Source: Undaria pinnatifida (Eukaryota > Sar > Phaeophyceae > Laminariales > Alariaceae). From it: DNA of 64,000 bases. Numbering within the stretch: position 1 is the stretch's first letter; every line of letters starts with the position of its first letter. The DNA is taken from positions 27,321,972-27,385,971 of the forward strand of contig JABAKD010000023.1 in the NCBI GenBank assembly GCA_012845835.1, written 5' to 3'. Position numbers and translations under genes: made by a program. Below, one piece after another: positions 20,880-31,109 of this stretch. Under the pieces are notes generated by a model that ran no database searches, was not told the DNA's origin, and saw nothing but the letters and a program-made list of their open reading frames with translations.

Positions 20880-21998
20880 GGGTTTTATGGCGGGATACAC
20901 ACATAGCGAAAGTAATGGGAAAGGGTAAATCGCAAGTAGGCAAGATGGATGCGATCCTAACAGACCCGCACCTTGACACTAGGATTAAATTATGTATTCT
21001 GACGAATGTGGTTATACCAAAGTTAGAGTATGCAGGAGAAGTGTGGGAAGGGAACGCGCAGTTCGTAAAACAACTGGACACAGTGCAGATGACAGCAGCT
21101 AGAAAGATACTAGGATGCTCGAGTACGACGAGTTATACAATATTAAGAGCAGAACTAGGAATGTTCCCACTTGAAACAAATAGAGACGTGTGAAAGTTGA
21201 AATGGCAATATAAAGTAAAGATTGTGCCAGAAAAGAGGTTGCCAGCCGTAGTTGGTGGGGCTGTATGGGAGAAAATAACAAAAGGGCGAGCTGGAATAAG
21301 ATGGGATAACGTGGTCGAGAAAAATGGAAGGATTTAGGGGGAGACCAAGTTGTGCTATCTATGGAGAAGTTTGGCGGGTACAAGGCAGAAGTAAGAGAAA
21401 GAATAGCAGAAAGCGAAAGGCTAGCGCTAAGAGTTAAGGTGAAAGAGGAAAGCACTCAGAGATGTACGGGGGGTTGAGGGAAGATATTGGAATGAAAACG
21501 TATCTGCACGGCCCAATGAACCACGCGAAAAAGCTGACGCTGCGATTTCGTGTGGGAGACCTGGACCTACCAAAAAGAAGAAAGAGATATACCAGTAGTC
21601 GGGACGAATAGGACGTGACCACAAATATGTGCCCGTGTGGCATGACAATAGAGAGGAGGACTCACATAGTAGGATGGTGTGAATTATACAAGGAGGAACG
21701 GGATGCGTTAGAGGAGGAGTTGAGGAAATCAGACGTATGTGACATGGAAGAGCTTGGTAGCCTACAGAGAGTAGCAAGGAAACGGTCGCAATGCTAGGAG
21801 ATAGAAGGTGGCCACAGACGGCGAAACAGGACGGGGATGGGATAGGCAAGCAGTTTCTATGTAGTATATGGAAGGAGCGTAATGAGCGCCCAAGTGTTGG
21901 AGGTGTCTATATTAAGAAGTAGGAACGGTGTTCCGTCTCGAAAGGGATACGTGGTCAATGGTCAAATTGACTCAAGGCAAGCAGCAAGTGAGTACCCC
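20880..21998 (+). pseudogene. LINE-A fragment 1 (3' half, after RT catalytic core)
   Basis: The translated pieces match the other LINE-A copies here in order: THIAKVMGKGKSQVGKMD, LEYAGEVWEGN, MTAARKILGCSSTTSYT, ELGMFPLETNRDV, later TYLHGPMNHAKKL, then a zinc-knuckle-like CPCG...RTHIVGWC, LYKEERDALEEE, and a tail ending TGAGTACCCCCC. The reading frame is broken: a CGA-to-TGA stop interrupts just after NRDV, and later segments lie in other frames. The 5' part with the RT fingers/palm is absent, which is typical 5' truncation. It is followed directly by a family D repeat. Confidence 0.85.
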
Positions 21999-21999
21999 C

Positions 22000-22535
22000 C
22001 CTCTCTCCCTCGCCCGCCCGCCCTCGGCCAGTCAGGGGGCGAGGCGTCCGCATCGGGAGTTGCCCCTCGAGGGAACCCCCCAGTCCCGCCGCACCGGTTC
22101 GGCAAGTTCAGTGACTCACCATCTCATTATACTCATTAATAGAGTGGTAGTAGATTTCAACTTACAGAATTCAGCGCAACTTTGTTCTCGAAACAACAAA
22201 AATCCAACGCACATCAGCAGCGTTCAGCACATGGAGCAAGGAAGCAACACACAACACAACAACTGCACCAAGACGACACTCGCTTCCAGTTGGCCGACCA
22301 ACGACCACAATGACAGCAGCATCTCAGAAAGGACATTGCCCATCCCCCCCCCCCCCCCTCCCCGCTCGTCCTCGACCAATCACGGGGCGAGACGCGCGCG
22401 GCGGCAGTTGCCCCTTCGAACCCCCTCCATCTTGCCACACCGGTTCAACAAGCTCAGTGACTATCATCTGACCATACTCGTTAATGGAGTGGTGTAGATT
22501 CCATGTGCAGAATTCAGCGCAACTTGATCCTCGTA
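22000..22535 (+). repeat. Family D, copies 2 and 3 in tandem
   Basis: CCCCCAGTCCCGCCGCACC, CAAGTTCAGTGACT, CTCATTAATAGAGTGG and AGAATTCAGCGCAACTT occur at 22,078-22,185. They recur in shorter form at 22,420-22,525, separated by a C15 run at 22,346-22,360. The first copy also has AGCAACACACAACACAACAA and CGCTTCCAGTTGGCCGAC as at 2,730-2,790. Confidence 0.75.
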
Positions 22536-22920
22536 CAATCACATTCATCAGAATACGTATTTTGATCCTAGTGGCAAGGTGCGGTTCTGTTAGTATCGCA
22601 TCCATCTTGGTTATTTGTGATTTACTTATTCTTATTACTTTTGATATATGTGCATCCCAAGAGCAATCGTTTGATATTTCTACGCCAAGATACGTATATT
22701 GGTCTACGATCGGTTGCTCATCTTTTGCCCACTTCCACTTGATTTTTTTCCGGATTCACCTTACCTTCGTTACATACAACTACTGCGCACTTTTTCACGA
22801 TCGCTGTCGCTCTCCATTTCCTAGTGTACTCTAGTGCTTTCTCTATCTGTTTCTGCAATCCTGCGGGTGAGCAGACTTCAAGGATGATGATTTCGATTTC
22901 CTTGGCGAAGAGTATCCGAG
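22532..22920 (-). pseudogene. LINE-A fragment 2 (palm to connection region)
   Basis: Minus-strand translation gives ALEYTRKWRATAIVKKCAVV, VCNEGKVNPEKN and, after a frameshift, VDQYTYLGVEIS, CSWDAHISKV, and MDAILTEPHLATRIKIRILM. These are the same landmarks in the same order as the long copy at 52,790-55,800. Both ends are truncated. The left end abuts a family D copy. Confidence 0.85.
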
Positions 22921-22949
22921 AACAGCGGTCGAGTCCCTGTACCGGCGGG

Positions 22950-23570
22950 ACGCGCCCACGCCGAATCCGTACTGTCGGAAGTTGTAGCGCCACTTTAACA
23001 CGGATGTCCGGTGAAATGTGCCCAGGTCCGGGATCCGACTGGTGCAGCACGATCAAGGACGGTGCAGTCAACTGGTCCTACCCGGCGAAATGTCGGTTAG
23101 CTATCGACGCTCGAGTGCCTAACGAGTATTGTCGCCGGGTTTCCTGAAGAATGGACACGATGGCATGGTTAGCAGACGTCGCGGGGGAGGGGACCTACAT
23201 AGGTCATATAAATGACCCCTCCGGGTTCCACAATTTGACCGCTCCTTAGGGTGTAGTATGCTGGCACGGACGGCGTGTGCACTACTACCCGGCGTAGTGG
23301 TCGTCATCCAGCGAAAGAAAGCGGCTCAACCGCGTTCACGCTGTAATCCCGTGCTCGCCTCTCTCGACGTCGACTGGTGTGGGAACTTATCCTCCGCGTT
23401 GGGGTGCTCTGACAATGCACAATGGCTATCTGCCGCGGGGCCCTGCACGTGGGTATATTATTGTCGCAAAACGGCGTTTTTAGACGTAGATGCCATGACG
23501 CTGCCCGAAAAGTTGGCAAGTTCATGTGCAGTGTACCCGCGGAACAATCATAGCCGGGTCTACTAGAGGC
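22950..23570 (+). other. Open Cys/Trp-containing stretches, unknown
   Basis: Two frames look mildly protein-like. 22,965-23,147 includes CPGPGSDWCS, VNWSYPAKCRLAID and PNEYCRR. 23,330-23,500 includes DVDWCGNLSSALGCSDN and GPCTWVYYCRKT. The spaced Cys/Trp could be remnants of a secreted protein, but no splice frame links them and I know no match. Confidence 0.15.
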
Positions 23571-24289
23571 CAGTTTTTTTAGTATATAATAAGGACGACA
23601 ATTAACCTGTGCGAAAGACAATACGATACAAGTTAGCTACGACATTGAGAGAAAAACAAAAGGGACAACATCTGCCGCAGCAGAGAGGCCTCATTATATC
23701 CTAAACTAAACAGGAATTAATGCGACGACGGAATGTTACCGGAGGAATTTATGTGTTGAAATTGGTGTGAATGCTCCAGCAGCCCTGAAATTGCTGTTGG
23801 CAAGTCAGTGAGGACTACCCGGTTAGGTGCTGCTGTGCTGTATGGTACCCTGGCATCATACTGGATAACATGGTTATAGCTCGACTTTCCCGCCTTTTTG
23901 GTATTAGGATGTTTTATTTTGAACATAGTGGTGGAGTGCCTATCTCGCTGAATTTTGTCCCTTTTTCGATTCTGACTCGAGTTGTAAAGATCCATCTTCG
24001 ATTATGTTTTGACTTTTTGAAAAACAATATCTTCATATGGGTGTGGAATTCCATGTCTCGGAATGTCTGGGGGGATTTTTATCGAGAGTATTGTGGATGC
24101 ATTAGGTCTCTAATTTAGTGGGGGGGGGAGGCGCCTTTCCGCGCCCCCCGCTGGCCGAGTTGAGCATCTGGTCGGATTTTTTCGATGGAGACACGTAGGG
24201 GCTGCTGTGTTGGGCGGGCTTGCCGCAGGCGTGCTGTTGCTGGCTGCCGGATGGCGCACGGGGGAGCCCGCGCTCTTCCGTGGGATACA

Positions 24290-24850
24290 ACAGTACAACA
24301 GTGCAGCTAGTAAACCGGTATCTACGAAAAATGAGGGCCACCCCCCACAGCACGAAACAATTAACCCACGTACTGCACCCACCACCTACCCACCACCCAC
24401 TGACCCACCCACTCCAGCAGTATAGCAGTGCAGCAGTACGTACGGTTGCAAGCCGGTACCTGCGAAAAAATAAGGGCGTCCCCCCACAGTACAAAGGATT
24501 AACCCACGTACGAGTCGGTCCAAGCCGCCAGGCACCACCCAGGGCACCCACCACGCACCCACTACCCACCGACCAAGCCACTACAGCAGTGCGGCCGTAC
24601 GTACGGCAGCATTCTGGTACGCGGGGGGCGCTTGATTGGTTCTTGAGTATTGACCCGGTATGAAACGGGGAGGGTTCGTTATTTTCACGACCCCCCGCCA
24701 TATCGGGCAGCGAGCCAGCCGCCAACCATCAAGCACTCACCACCCACCCACCGACCTACCCACCAAAGCAGTACAACAGCAGTGCAGCGGTGCGTATCGA
24801 GTAATTCACAACAGCAGTACACCTGGTACGCGGGGAGCTGGATGGGGATT
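24290..24850 (+). repeat. Family B, two diverged copies
   Basis: TACAACAGTGCAGC, GTACCTGCGAAAAAATAAGGG, CCCCCCACAGTACAAAGG, TTAACCCACGTAC and CACCCACTACCCACCGACC occur twice at 24,290-24,420 and 24,420-24,600. A weaker third follows to 24,850. Confidence 0.6.
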
Positions 24851-24859
24851 CCACTTTTT

Positions 24860-25700
24860 TACGATTCTCCGCGTTCCCGTGGAGAGAGCGAGTCGTTCCC
24901 GGGAGAGCCTTTTCACGCTCCCCGCTCGACGAGTTGGGAACCGTCGGCCTTTGTTTCGCCGGGGACACCGAGGGTTGATGTGTGAGGCGGGCGTAGCACG
25001 AGCGTGCGGTCGCTGGGGACTGGGTTGCGAACGGAAGAGCAGGTTACGCTTTTGAAATGTTGAAACCGAAGGTTGTTAAAGATCCCAATGACTACTACAA
25101 CGACACAAGCTTATTATTTATGAAGATTTCCAAAAGTAGAAAACCGCAAATATGGATCTTCAACTCGAGATAGCCACTTTCACACTAAGTTCAAGATAAA
25201 ATCGACCATACAACAAAAGGCGGGAATGTCGGTCATTGATAAGTTTTTTTGTGTACGGCACTGGTTGGCACAAGCTCCCAACATGTTGGGATACGTTTTC
25301 CGCCCGGAGTCATCTCCACACTAACTTCAAGATATCAAGTCCCACACTATCTACCACAAAACTCACTACATTAACTTTAAACTAGCATGCCCATGCTACT
25401 CTCAAGACGAACATTTCCACACTGAATCATTATTAGGATTTTCCGAAACTCGAAAAAAGTCGATGTCGCACGGGATTCAAGATAAACGCCTGAAAGACAA
25501 AATGGAAAACCAAACTAAAAACGGTTTTTGGTTCGACTCCAACCTACCACGGGGGTATACTGCAGAACGTTGTGCTGTACTTTCCGCACTACATTGGCCT
25601 CAACGACAATGGGTTGGGTTGGGTCGTGTTGGGCTGGGTCGGGTTGGGTTAGCTTGTGTTTGGTCTTCGGTTAGTTTGAGTCTAACAGCTAACTTGGTGT
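24860..25700. other. No recognised gene
   Basis: Short frames only. 25,605-25,665 is a GGGTTGGGTCGTGTTGGGCT-like degenerate G/T repeat. Confidence 0.5.
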
Positions 25701-25720
25701 ATGGGTTGGTTGGTGTTTTC

Positions 25721-26122
25721 CAGGGCCTTCCCCGGGATTAATCCCGCTGTTCGTAGAATCGCGGTGAATCATTCATAACAGAGTTATGAATAAGGAATAA
25801 ACAATTGCAAAAACACCATAAGAAAGACGAAACCACGGCGAATCGAATGACTGGTATTTTGTTTATTTTTTAACAAGTAGGAACCGCGGTGTGACCACCG
25901 AATTTTTCACCACGGCATTTGGTTTTCGAAATCCCGTTGTCATACTGCCGTGGTCATACCGCGGTTCCTACTTGCTAAAAAACAAAACACCGTCATTCGA
26001 TTCGCCGTGGTTTTTAATTTCTCATGGTGTTTTTTTCATCGCTCATTTCTTCTGCGTGTTTTTGTTATGTTTGGTTTACCGCGATTCTACGAACAGCGGG
26101 ATTTATCCCGGGGAAGGCCCTG
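25721..26122. mobile_element. hAT-like MITE / foldback element, 402 bp
   Basis: The left end CAGGGCCTTCCCCGGG...CAGCGGG-type arm is mirrored at the right end (CCCGGGGAAGGCCCTG). Outer arms of about 43 bp (25,721-25,763; 26,079-26,122) differ at one or two bases. A second inner pair (25,851-25,899 with 25,950-26,011, around ACCGCGGTTCCTACTTG) makes almost the whole element a palindrome. Flanking octamers GTGTTTTC and GTTATTTC agree at 6 of 8 positions, consistent with an old 8-bp duplication. CAGGG termini plus an 8-bp target site are the hAT pattern. No transposase lies inside. Confidence 0.75.
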
Positions 26123-26234
26123 GTTATTTCGTGGCTGTGCGAGTATGGGGGTGCATTTTGCTTTTGTAGCTTTGTTCGTCTGCCGGTGGTGCTGCTGCTT
26201 CATCGGCCCCGCCGGTATAGAGTTAAGCGAGCCA

Positions 26235-27060
26235 CTGCTGTGGTGGGTATATTTAAGAGCAGAATTGGGAATTCACCTACTTTAAATATATAAGGACGTA
26301 AGAAATGTTGAACTGACAATGTGTAGTGTAAAACACGCCTCAATGGAGGGTACCACCCATACCTGATAGGGGGGTATGGGAGACGTGACCGAAGATAAGA
26401 GGGGATAGCTAGTCGGGAAAACATGACATGATACAGGAGGAAACCAAGGAGATACTATCATAAGAGGAGCTCGGCGGGCATAAGTCAGGAACATAATAAA
26501 TAAGAGAAGAAAGGGAAGGCCAGGACTAAGAAGGAGGGTGAAATAAGAAGAATATTTAGAGATATACTGGGTTTCAGTGAAGAGATAGGAATGAAAACGT
26601 TTTTGCACGGCCCAATGGCCTACGCGATAGGGCGATTTTGTGTAGAGGACCTGGATATGCCAGAGAGAAGAAAGGCGTATGCCAGTTGTCGGGTGGAGGA
26701 GGAAAATAAAGCACGGAGGTGCCCTTGTGACGATGTAGAAGATAATATAACACATAGTGGGAGAATTCGAACCGTACAAAGAGGAACGGGATGTGGTGGA
26801 GGAAATTATGAAAATCGACGAATGTGAAGTGGAGAAGTGTGGTGCAGTAGATGCGAGAAAACGATCGCGACCCTGGGGGATAGATGGTGGCCACAGAAGA
26901 CCAAACAGGATGGGGATAAGTTGAGCATTTTTTTTTTCGTGCAACTTTTGCAAGAAACGTATATGAACACCTAAATATTGGGGGCGTCTCTGTTAGGAGC
27001 AGCGACAGTGCTCCGTCTCGATGGGGTGCGTGGGCAATGGTCAAACTGCTGTTTAACGAA
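26235..27060 (+). pseudogene. LINE-A fragment 3 (C-terminal third)
   Basis: Begins in the region equivalent to LRAELGMYPL (here RAELGIHLL) and runs through sequence that is heavily frameshifted. Recognisable pieces include FLHGPMAYAIGRFCVEDLDM and a degraded zinc-knuckle area, ending at CGTGGGCAATGGTCAAACTG. It is the most decayed LINE-A copy in the window. The hAT-like MITE lies about 110 bp upstream. Confidence 0.75.
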
Positions 27061-27225
27061 TGAAGACGCCCCCCCTATTGCGACTTATCGTCCACCCCGA
27101 TTTATCGTCTCCATTTTCGAAATCAACACCCGACTTCAACCTATTATCATATCCCCCCTTTAATATATCAACCCCACCTTCAAAATAACAACCCCTCCTT
27201 CAACCCCCCCCCTCCAAATATATAT
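27061..27225 (+). repeat. C-rich degenerate tail repeats
   Basis: Imperfect ~20-bp units of the form CCCC-CTTYAAAATATCAA, for example CCCCCCTTTAATATATCAAC and CCCCACCTTCAAAATAACAA. A reverse-complement relative lies at 29,645-29,745, and further relatives flank the foldback at 27,833-27,887 and 28,473-28,540. Confidence 0.7.
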
Positions 27226-27229
27226 GTAT

Positions 27230-27789
27230 CTATAATAGTTGCCCTTGGTTGGCACCAACGCCGTACAACATTATGTGTATATTGGGGTTGGCGCTGGTTG
27301 GCAACGACACCGTAAAGCATGCCAATCATTGCGTGAGCTAGACAACCAGAGTACCGTTTTTTTTTATTTATTTTGGCGGTCACCACGATAGTCATGGACT
27401 AGCTAATATTGTGCGGGGTGGAAAACCCTAACTCCGCACAAGGGGAATGATCGCATCACGTAGTGTGAATATGGTAAGGCACCCACGAGGCAGTTACACA
27501 GTACTACCCATTGCTGTCTCTGGAGTGGCCACACCAGAAAAGAAAGTAACTCATTGGCGCTGCCATCCATAAGCAAGAAAGTAGGCACAAGGTGCCGAAG
27601 TCCGTCTTACGAGCGGTTCTCGGAAGGGTGCAATTCACCCTTCATGCGACTCGCCGAACACCTCACGGCGTTCCGCGCTTGTTACAAGCAATGTCTACCT
27701 TGTTGGTAAAAACCCGACGTGCTCGGTCCCGGCATAGTAGGGATGTGAGGGTCTATGTTCATACGACTCCGGGCATGCACAGACTGAGT

Positions 27790-27790
<1 letters not shown>
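27230..27790 (+). mobile_element. Family A non-autonomous element, copy A
   Basis: About 560 bp with landmarks TTGGTTGGCACCAACGCCG, TATATTGGGGTTGGCG, GCGTGAGCTAGACAACCAG, CACGATAGTCATGG, TATTGTGCGGGGTGG, AACTCCGCACAAGGGGAATG, GTAAGGCACCCACGAGGCAG and CATAAGCAAGAAAGTAGGCA. They continue with GAAGTCCGTCTTACGAGCGG, CTCACGGCG, GGTCCCGGCATAGTAGGGAT, and end in ACTGAGTA plus 42 C. Other copies: 29,748, 55,830, 56,265 (3' part) and 56,740. No ORF is conserved in all of them. The last ~85 bp resemble the LINE-A 3' end. Confidence 0.85.
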
Positions 27791-27832
<42 letters not shown>

Positions 27833-27886
27833 TTGAAATACACGAACCCTTCCTCAAGTATTCTAGCCCCTCTTGTAGATTTGAAT

Positions 27887-27931
<45 letters not shown>

Positions 27932-28545
27932 CACTGCCACGCGCTTTAAGATGCAAAACTGGCTTTCAGCTTGCACGTATATGCTTAAGGATCGTCTCCA
28001 CCCACGATATATCAAGGGTGATATAGCCCAAATTAGGTGACGATTTCACGGCTGAGACCAAATGAGGTATGTCATTTTGGGAATCGAGCGATTACAGGTT
28101 ATATAGGCCGCTGATATAGTACATCATACGTGATATAGTCCAAATTTGTTACGATCATATAGTACACCAAGGATGATATTACCCAACTTCAGTGACCACT
28201 TCGCGGCTGATATTGAACGCGGTATGGCCGGTCGTTTACGGAGCGGTGAGCACATCACGCCGTCATGTGTAGATTACGAGTGATATAAAATATCATGCGT
28301 GATATATCCCGCTGATATACTGTGTCAAGGGTGATATAGCCCAACTTTTGTCACCACCTCGCGGTTGATATATCGTGGGTGGAGGCGATTCTTAAGCACA
28401 CATCTTCAAGCTGAAAACCAGTTTTGAATCACAAAGCGCGTGACATTTGCGGGGGGGGGGGGGGGGGGGGGGTCAAATCTGCACAGGGGGGTTCTAATAT
28501 TGCAAGAGGGGTTCGTTTATTGTAGGGGGGCGGGAGGGGGGGAGC
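27791..28545. mobile_element. Foldback element with poly-C / poly-G arms
   Basis: The left arm is C42, a C-rich tail piece, C41, then CACGCGCTTTAAGATGCAAA, CTGGCTTTCAGCTTG and TCCACCCACGATATATCAA (to 28,015). The right arm mirrors this from TTGATATATCGTGGGTGG (28,364) to CAAAGCGCGTGACATTTGC (28,450), G22, and the complementary tail piece to 28,545. The centre holds three ~155-bp units starting CAAGGGTGATATAGCCCAA at 28,013, 28,168 (variant) and 28,323. The whole could form a giant cruciform. Family A lies on the left and an inverted LINE-A on the right. Confidence 0.75.
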
Positions 28546-29645
28546 ATGCTCATTTGTTGCTTGCCTTAGTCATTTGACCCTTGACCACGCATCCCTTTCG
28601 AGACGGAACACCGTTCCTACGCCTAATAGAGACCTCCAACATTTGGGTGCTTGCTACGCTTTTTCCATATACTACATAGAAACGATTTGCTTACTCTATC
28701 CCCGTCCTGTTTCGCCGTCTGCGGCCACCATCTATCTCCTAGGATAGCGATCGTTTCCTCGCTACCCTCTAGTCTACCAAGCTCTTCCATTTTACGTACG
28801 TCTAATTTCCTCGTCTCCTCTAAGGCATCCCGTTCCTCCTTATATGTTTCACATTCTTGTACTATGTGAGTCCTAATCTCTATTGTTGTGCCATACGGGC
28901 ACATATTGGTGACCACGTCCTCCTCCTCCCGACTACTGGTATATCTCTTCTTTCTGGTAGGTCCAGGTCTCCTACACGAAATCGCAGTTTCAGCTTTTTC
29001 GCGTTGTCCATTGGGCCGTGCAGATACGTTTCCATTCCAATATCTTCCTTCAACACCCCGAATATCTCTATAGACAGTACCTCTCCTTGGTCGCCCCCCA
29101 AGTCCTTCAATTTTTTCTCGACTACGTTATCCCATCTTATTCCAGCTCGCCCTTTTGTTATTTTCTCCCATGACAGCCCTATCAACTATGGCTGGCAACC
29201 TCTTTTCTGGCGTATTCTTTTTTTTATATTGCGATTTCAACTTTCGCACGTCTCTATTTGTTTCAAGTGGGTACATTCCTAGTTCTGCTCTTGATTTTGT
29301 ATTCTTCGCCGTACTTGAGCATCCTAGTATCTTTCTAGCTGCTGTCATCTGCACTGTGTCCAGTTATTTTCTGAACTGCGCGTTCCCTTCCCATACTTCT
29401 CCTGCATACTCTAACTTTGGTATAACCACATTCATCAGAATACATATTTTAATCCTAGTGTCAAGGTGCGGGTCTGTTAGCATCGCATCCATCTTGCCTA
29501 CTTGCGATTCACCCTTTCCCATTACTTTCGCTATGTGTGTTAGTTGTTCGAGATCTCTACGCGACGGTACGTATATTGGTCTACGACCGGCGCTTCGTCT
29601 TGTCCCCAAGTCTATTTGATAGTTGCCGGATTCACGTTATCTAGG
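28545..29645 (-). pseudogene. LINE-A fragment 4 (C-terminal half)
   Basis: Read from right to left the landmarks are THIAKVMGKGESQVGKMD, LDTRIKICILMNVVIPKLEY, GEVWEGNAQF, MTAARKILGCSSTAKNTK, ELGMYPLETNRDVRKLK, and KITKGRAGIRWDNVVEKKLK. They continue with TYLHGPMDNAKKLKLRFRVG, DLPERR, CPYG...RTHIVQEC (zinc-knuckle, second Cys changed to Tyr), YKEERDALEE, ETIAILGDRWWPQTAKQDGD and SFLCSIWKKRS, then the 3' tail into G-rich DNA. It is the best-preserved C-terminal copy, but at least three frameshifts separate the pieces. The RT core is missing. Confidence 0.9.
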
Positions 29646-29747
29646 TTTATATATTAAAGGTGGGTTGATATTTTGAAGTGGGGTGTGAATATTGCAAAAG
29701 GGAGACGATAAATCGCACCCCCCCCACGTCCCCCATAAATATATTTG

Positions 29748-30303
29748 CGATAGCTGGCCTCGTTTGGCACCGACGCCGTACAACATTATATGTATATTGG
29801 GGTTGGCGTTTGTTGGCAACAATGCTGTAAAATATTCTAGTTGCTGCGTGAGCTAGACAACAAGGGTACTTTTTTTTTCCGGGCGATCACCACGATGATT
29901 ATTGAGTTAAATGATATTTTGCGGGGTGGAGAACCCTAACTCCGCACAAGGGGAATGATCGCATCACGTACTGTGAATGTTGTAAGGCACCCACGAGGCA
30001 GTTTCACAGTACTTCCCATTGCTGTCTCTGGTGTGGCCACACCAGAAAAGAAGGTAACTCATTGGCGCTGTCATCCATAAGCAAGAAAGTAGGCACATGG
30101 TGCCCAAGTCCGTCGTACGAGCGGTTCTTGGAAGGATGTAGTTCACCCTTCATGCGTCTAGCCGAACACCTCACGGCGTTGCGCGCTTGTTGCAAACAAT
30201 GTCTGCCTGGTTGGTGAAAACCCGACGTGCTCGGTCCCGGCATAGTAGGGATGTGAGGGTCTATGGTCATACGACTCCGGGCATGCACAATTGAGTGCCC
30301 CCC
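29748..30303 (+). mobile_element. Family A element, copy B
   Basis: Full-length relative of copy A from CTCGTTTGGCACCGACGCCG to GCATGCACAATTGAGTGCCCCCCC. The same landmark order holds with scattered differences. It lies just right of the LINE-A minus copy and its C-rich spacer. Confidence 0.85.
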
Positions 30304-30784
30304 CTACCCCTCGCGATCACACCCCGCCCGAGTTCGAGAAAGTTTTGTGTGTTATTTTTGAATGGCTCGGTTGCGTCGTTATTTTGTATGTTGGGTGGCG
30401 ACAGCGGCGGTACTGAAATATTAGGCCGCTGTCTATTTGAAGTTGTTGTTGTTGTGGTTGTTCTCACATTAACTCGCATCATCAAGTCCGTGGTCACAGG
30501 ACAGGCTCCAGTTACTCTGGAGCTGAGGAATACCCCAGGAAAAAACACAACCAACCCAAGATGGTACACGCATATATCACAGCTGACGCAATTCATGCCT
30601 CCATCAGAAACATATAAAAGTGAAATCGGGAGTCAGTCTACGATGTGCCAGGTCCATACCGGTGCATACGTCTCATTATTCACGCCTAGAGAAACCGACT
30701 ATACCGCTTGTCACACAAAAGAGATTACCACGTATATATATATATATATTACACGTAGCATCTATCACTACGCGTACGCACGAC

Positions 30785-30990
30785 AGACGCAAGCCAATTG
30801 GAGAAAAAAGAAAAGAAAAGAAGATAAAGGAAGGGAAAGAAAAGAGAAGAAAGCGAAACAAAAGAAGAAAAACGAATAAAGAAAGGAAAGAAAAGAAGAG
30901 ACAAGAAAAGCAAGAAAAGACAAGACAAGAAGAGGAAGCAAGGAAAGGAAAAGAGAAGAAAATAAAAGAAAAGAAGAATAGAAGAAATAA
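30785..30990 (+). repeat. Purine-rich (A/G) tract
   Basis: About 200 bp of almost pure A and G (GAAAAGAAAAGAAGA-like). It lies downstream of the 3' end of the minus-strand LINE-B, so on that strand it is a pyrimidine (C/T) tail. It may be the element's own tail or an older microsatellite target. Confidence 0.8.
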
Positions 30991-31109
30991 AAATGTCATA
31001 CTAGCAGACCCGAGGAACTGGCTAAAGACGGCATTGGGGTCATAGAGGGTAACAAGTGCATCATCAATGGCACTGGTGAGAGAACGCAACATGGCGAAGA
31101 AGTCAGGGC

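Noticed and set aside
27592-28026. Proline-rich and glycine-rich ORFs
   Set aside because: They translate the C42 and C41 homopolymers.
30620-31045. Lys/Glu/Arg-rich ORF
   Set aside because: Translation of the A/G tract.
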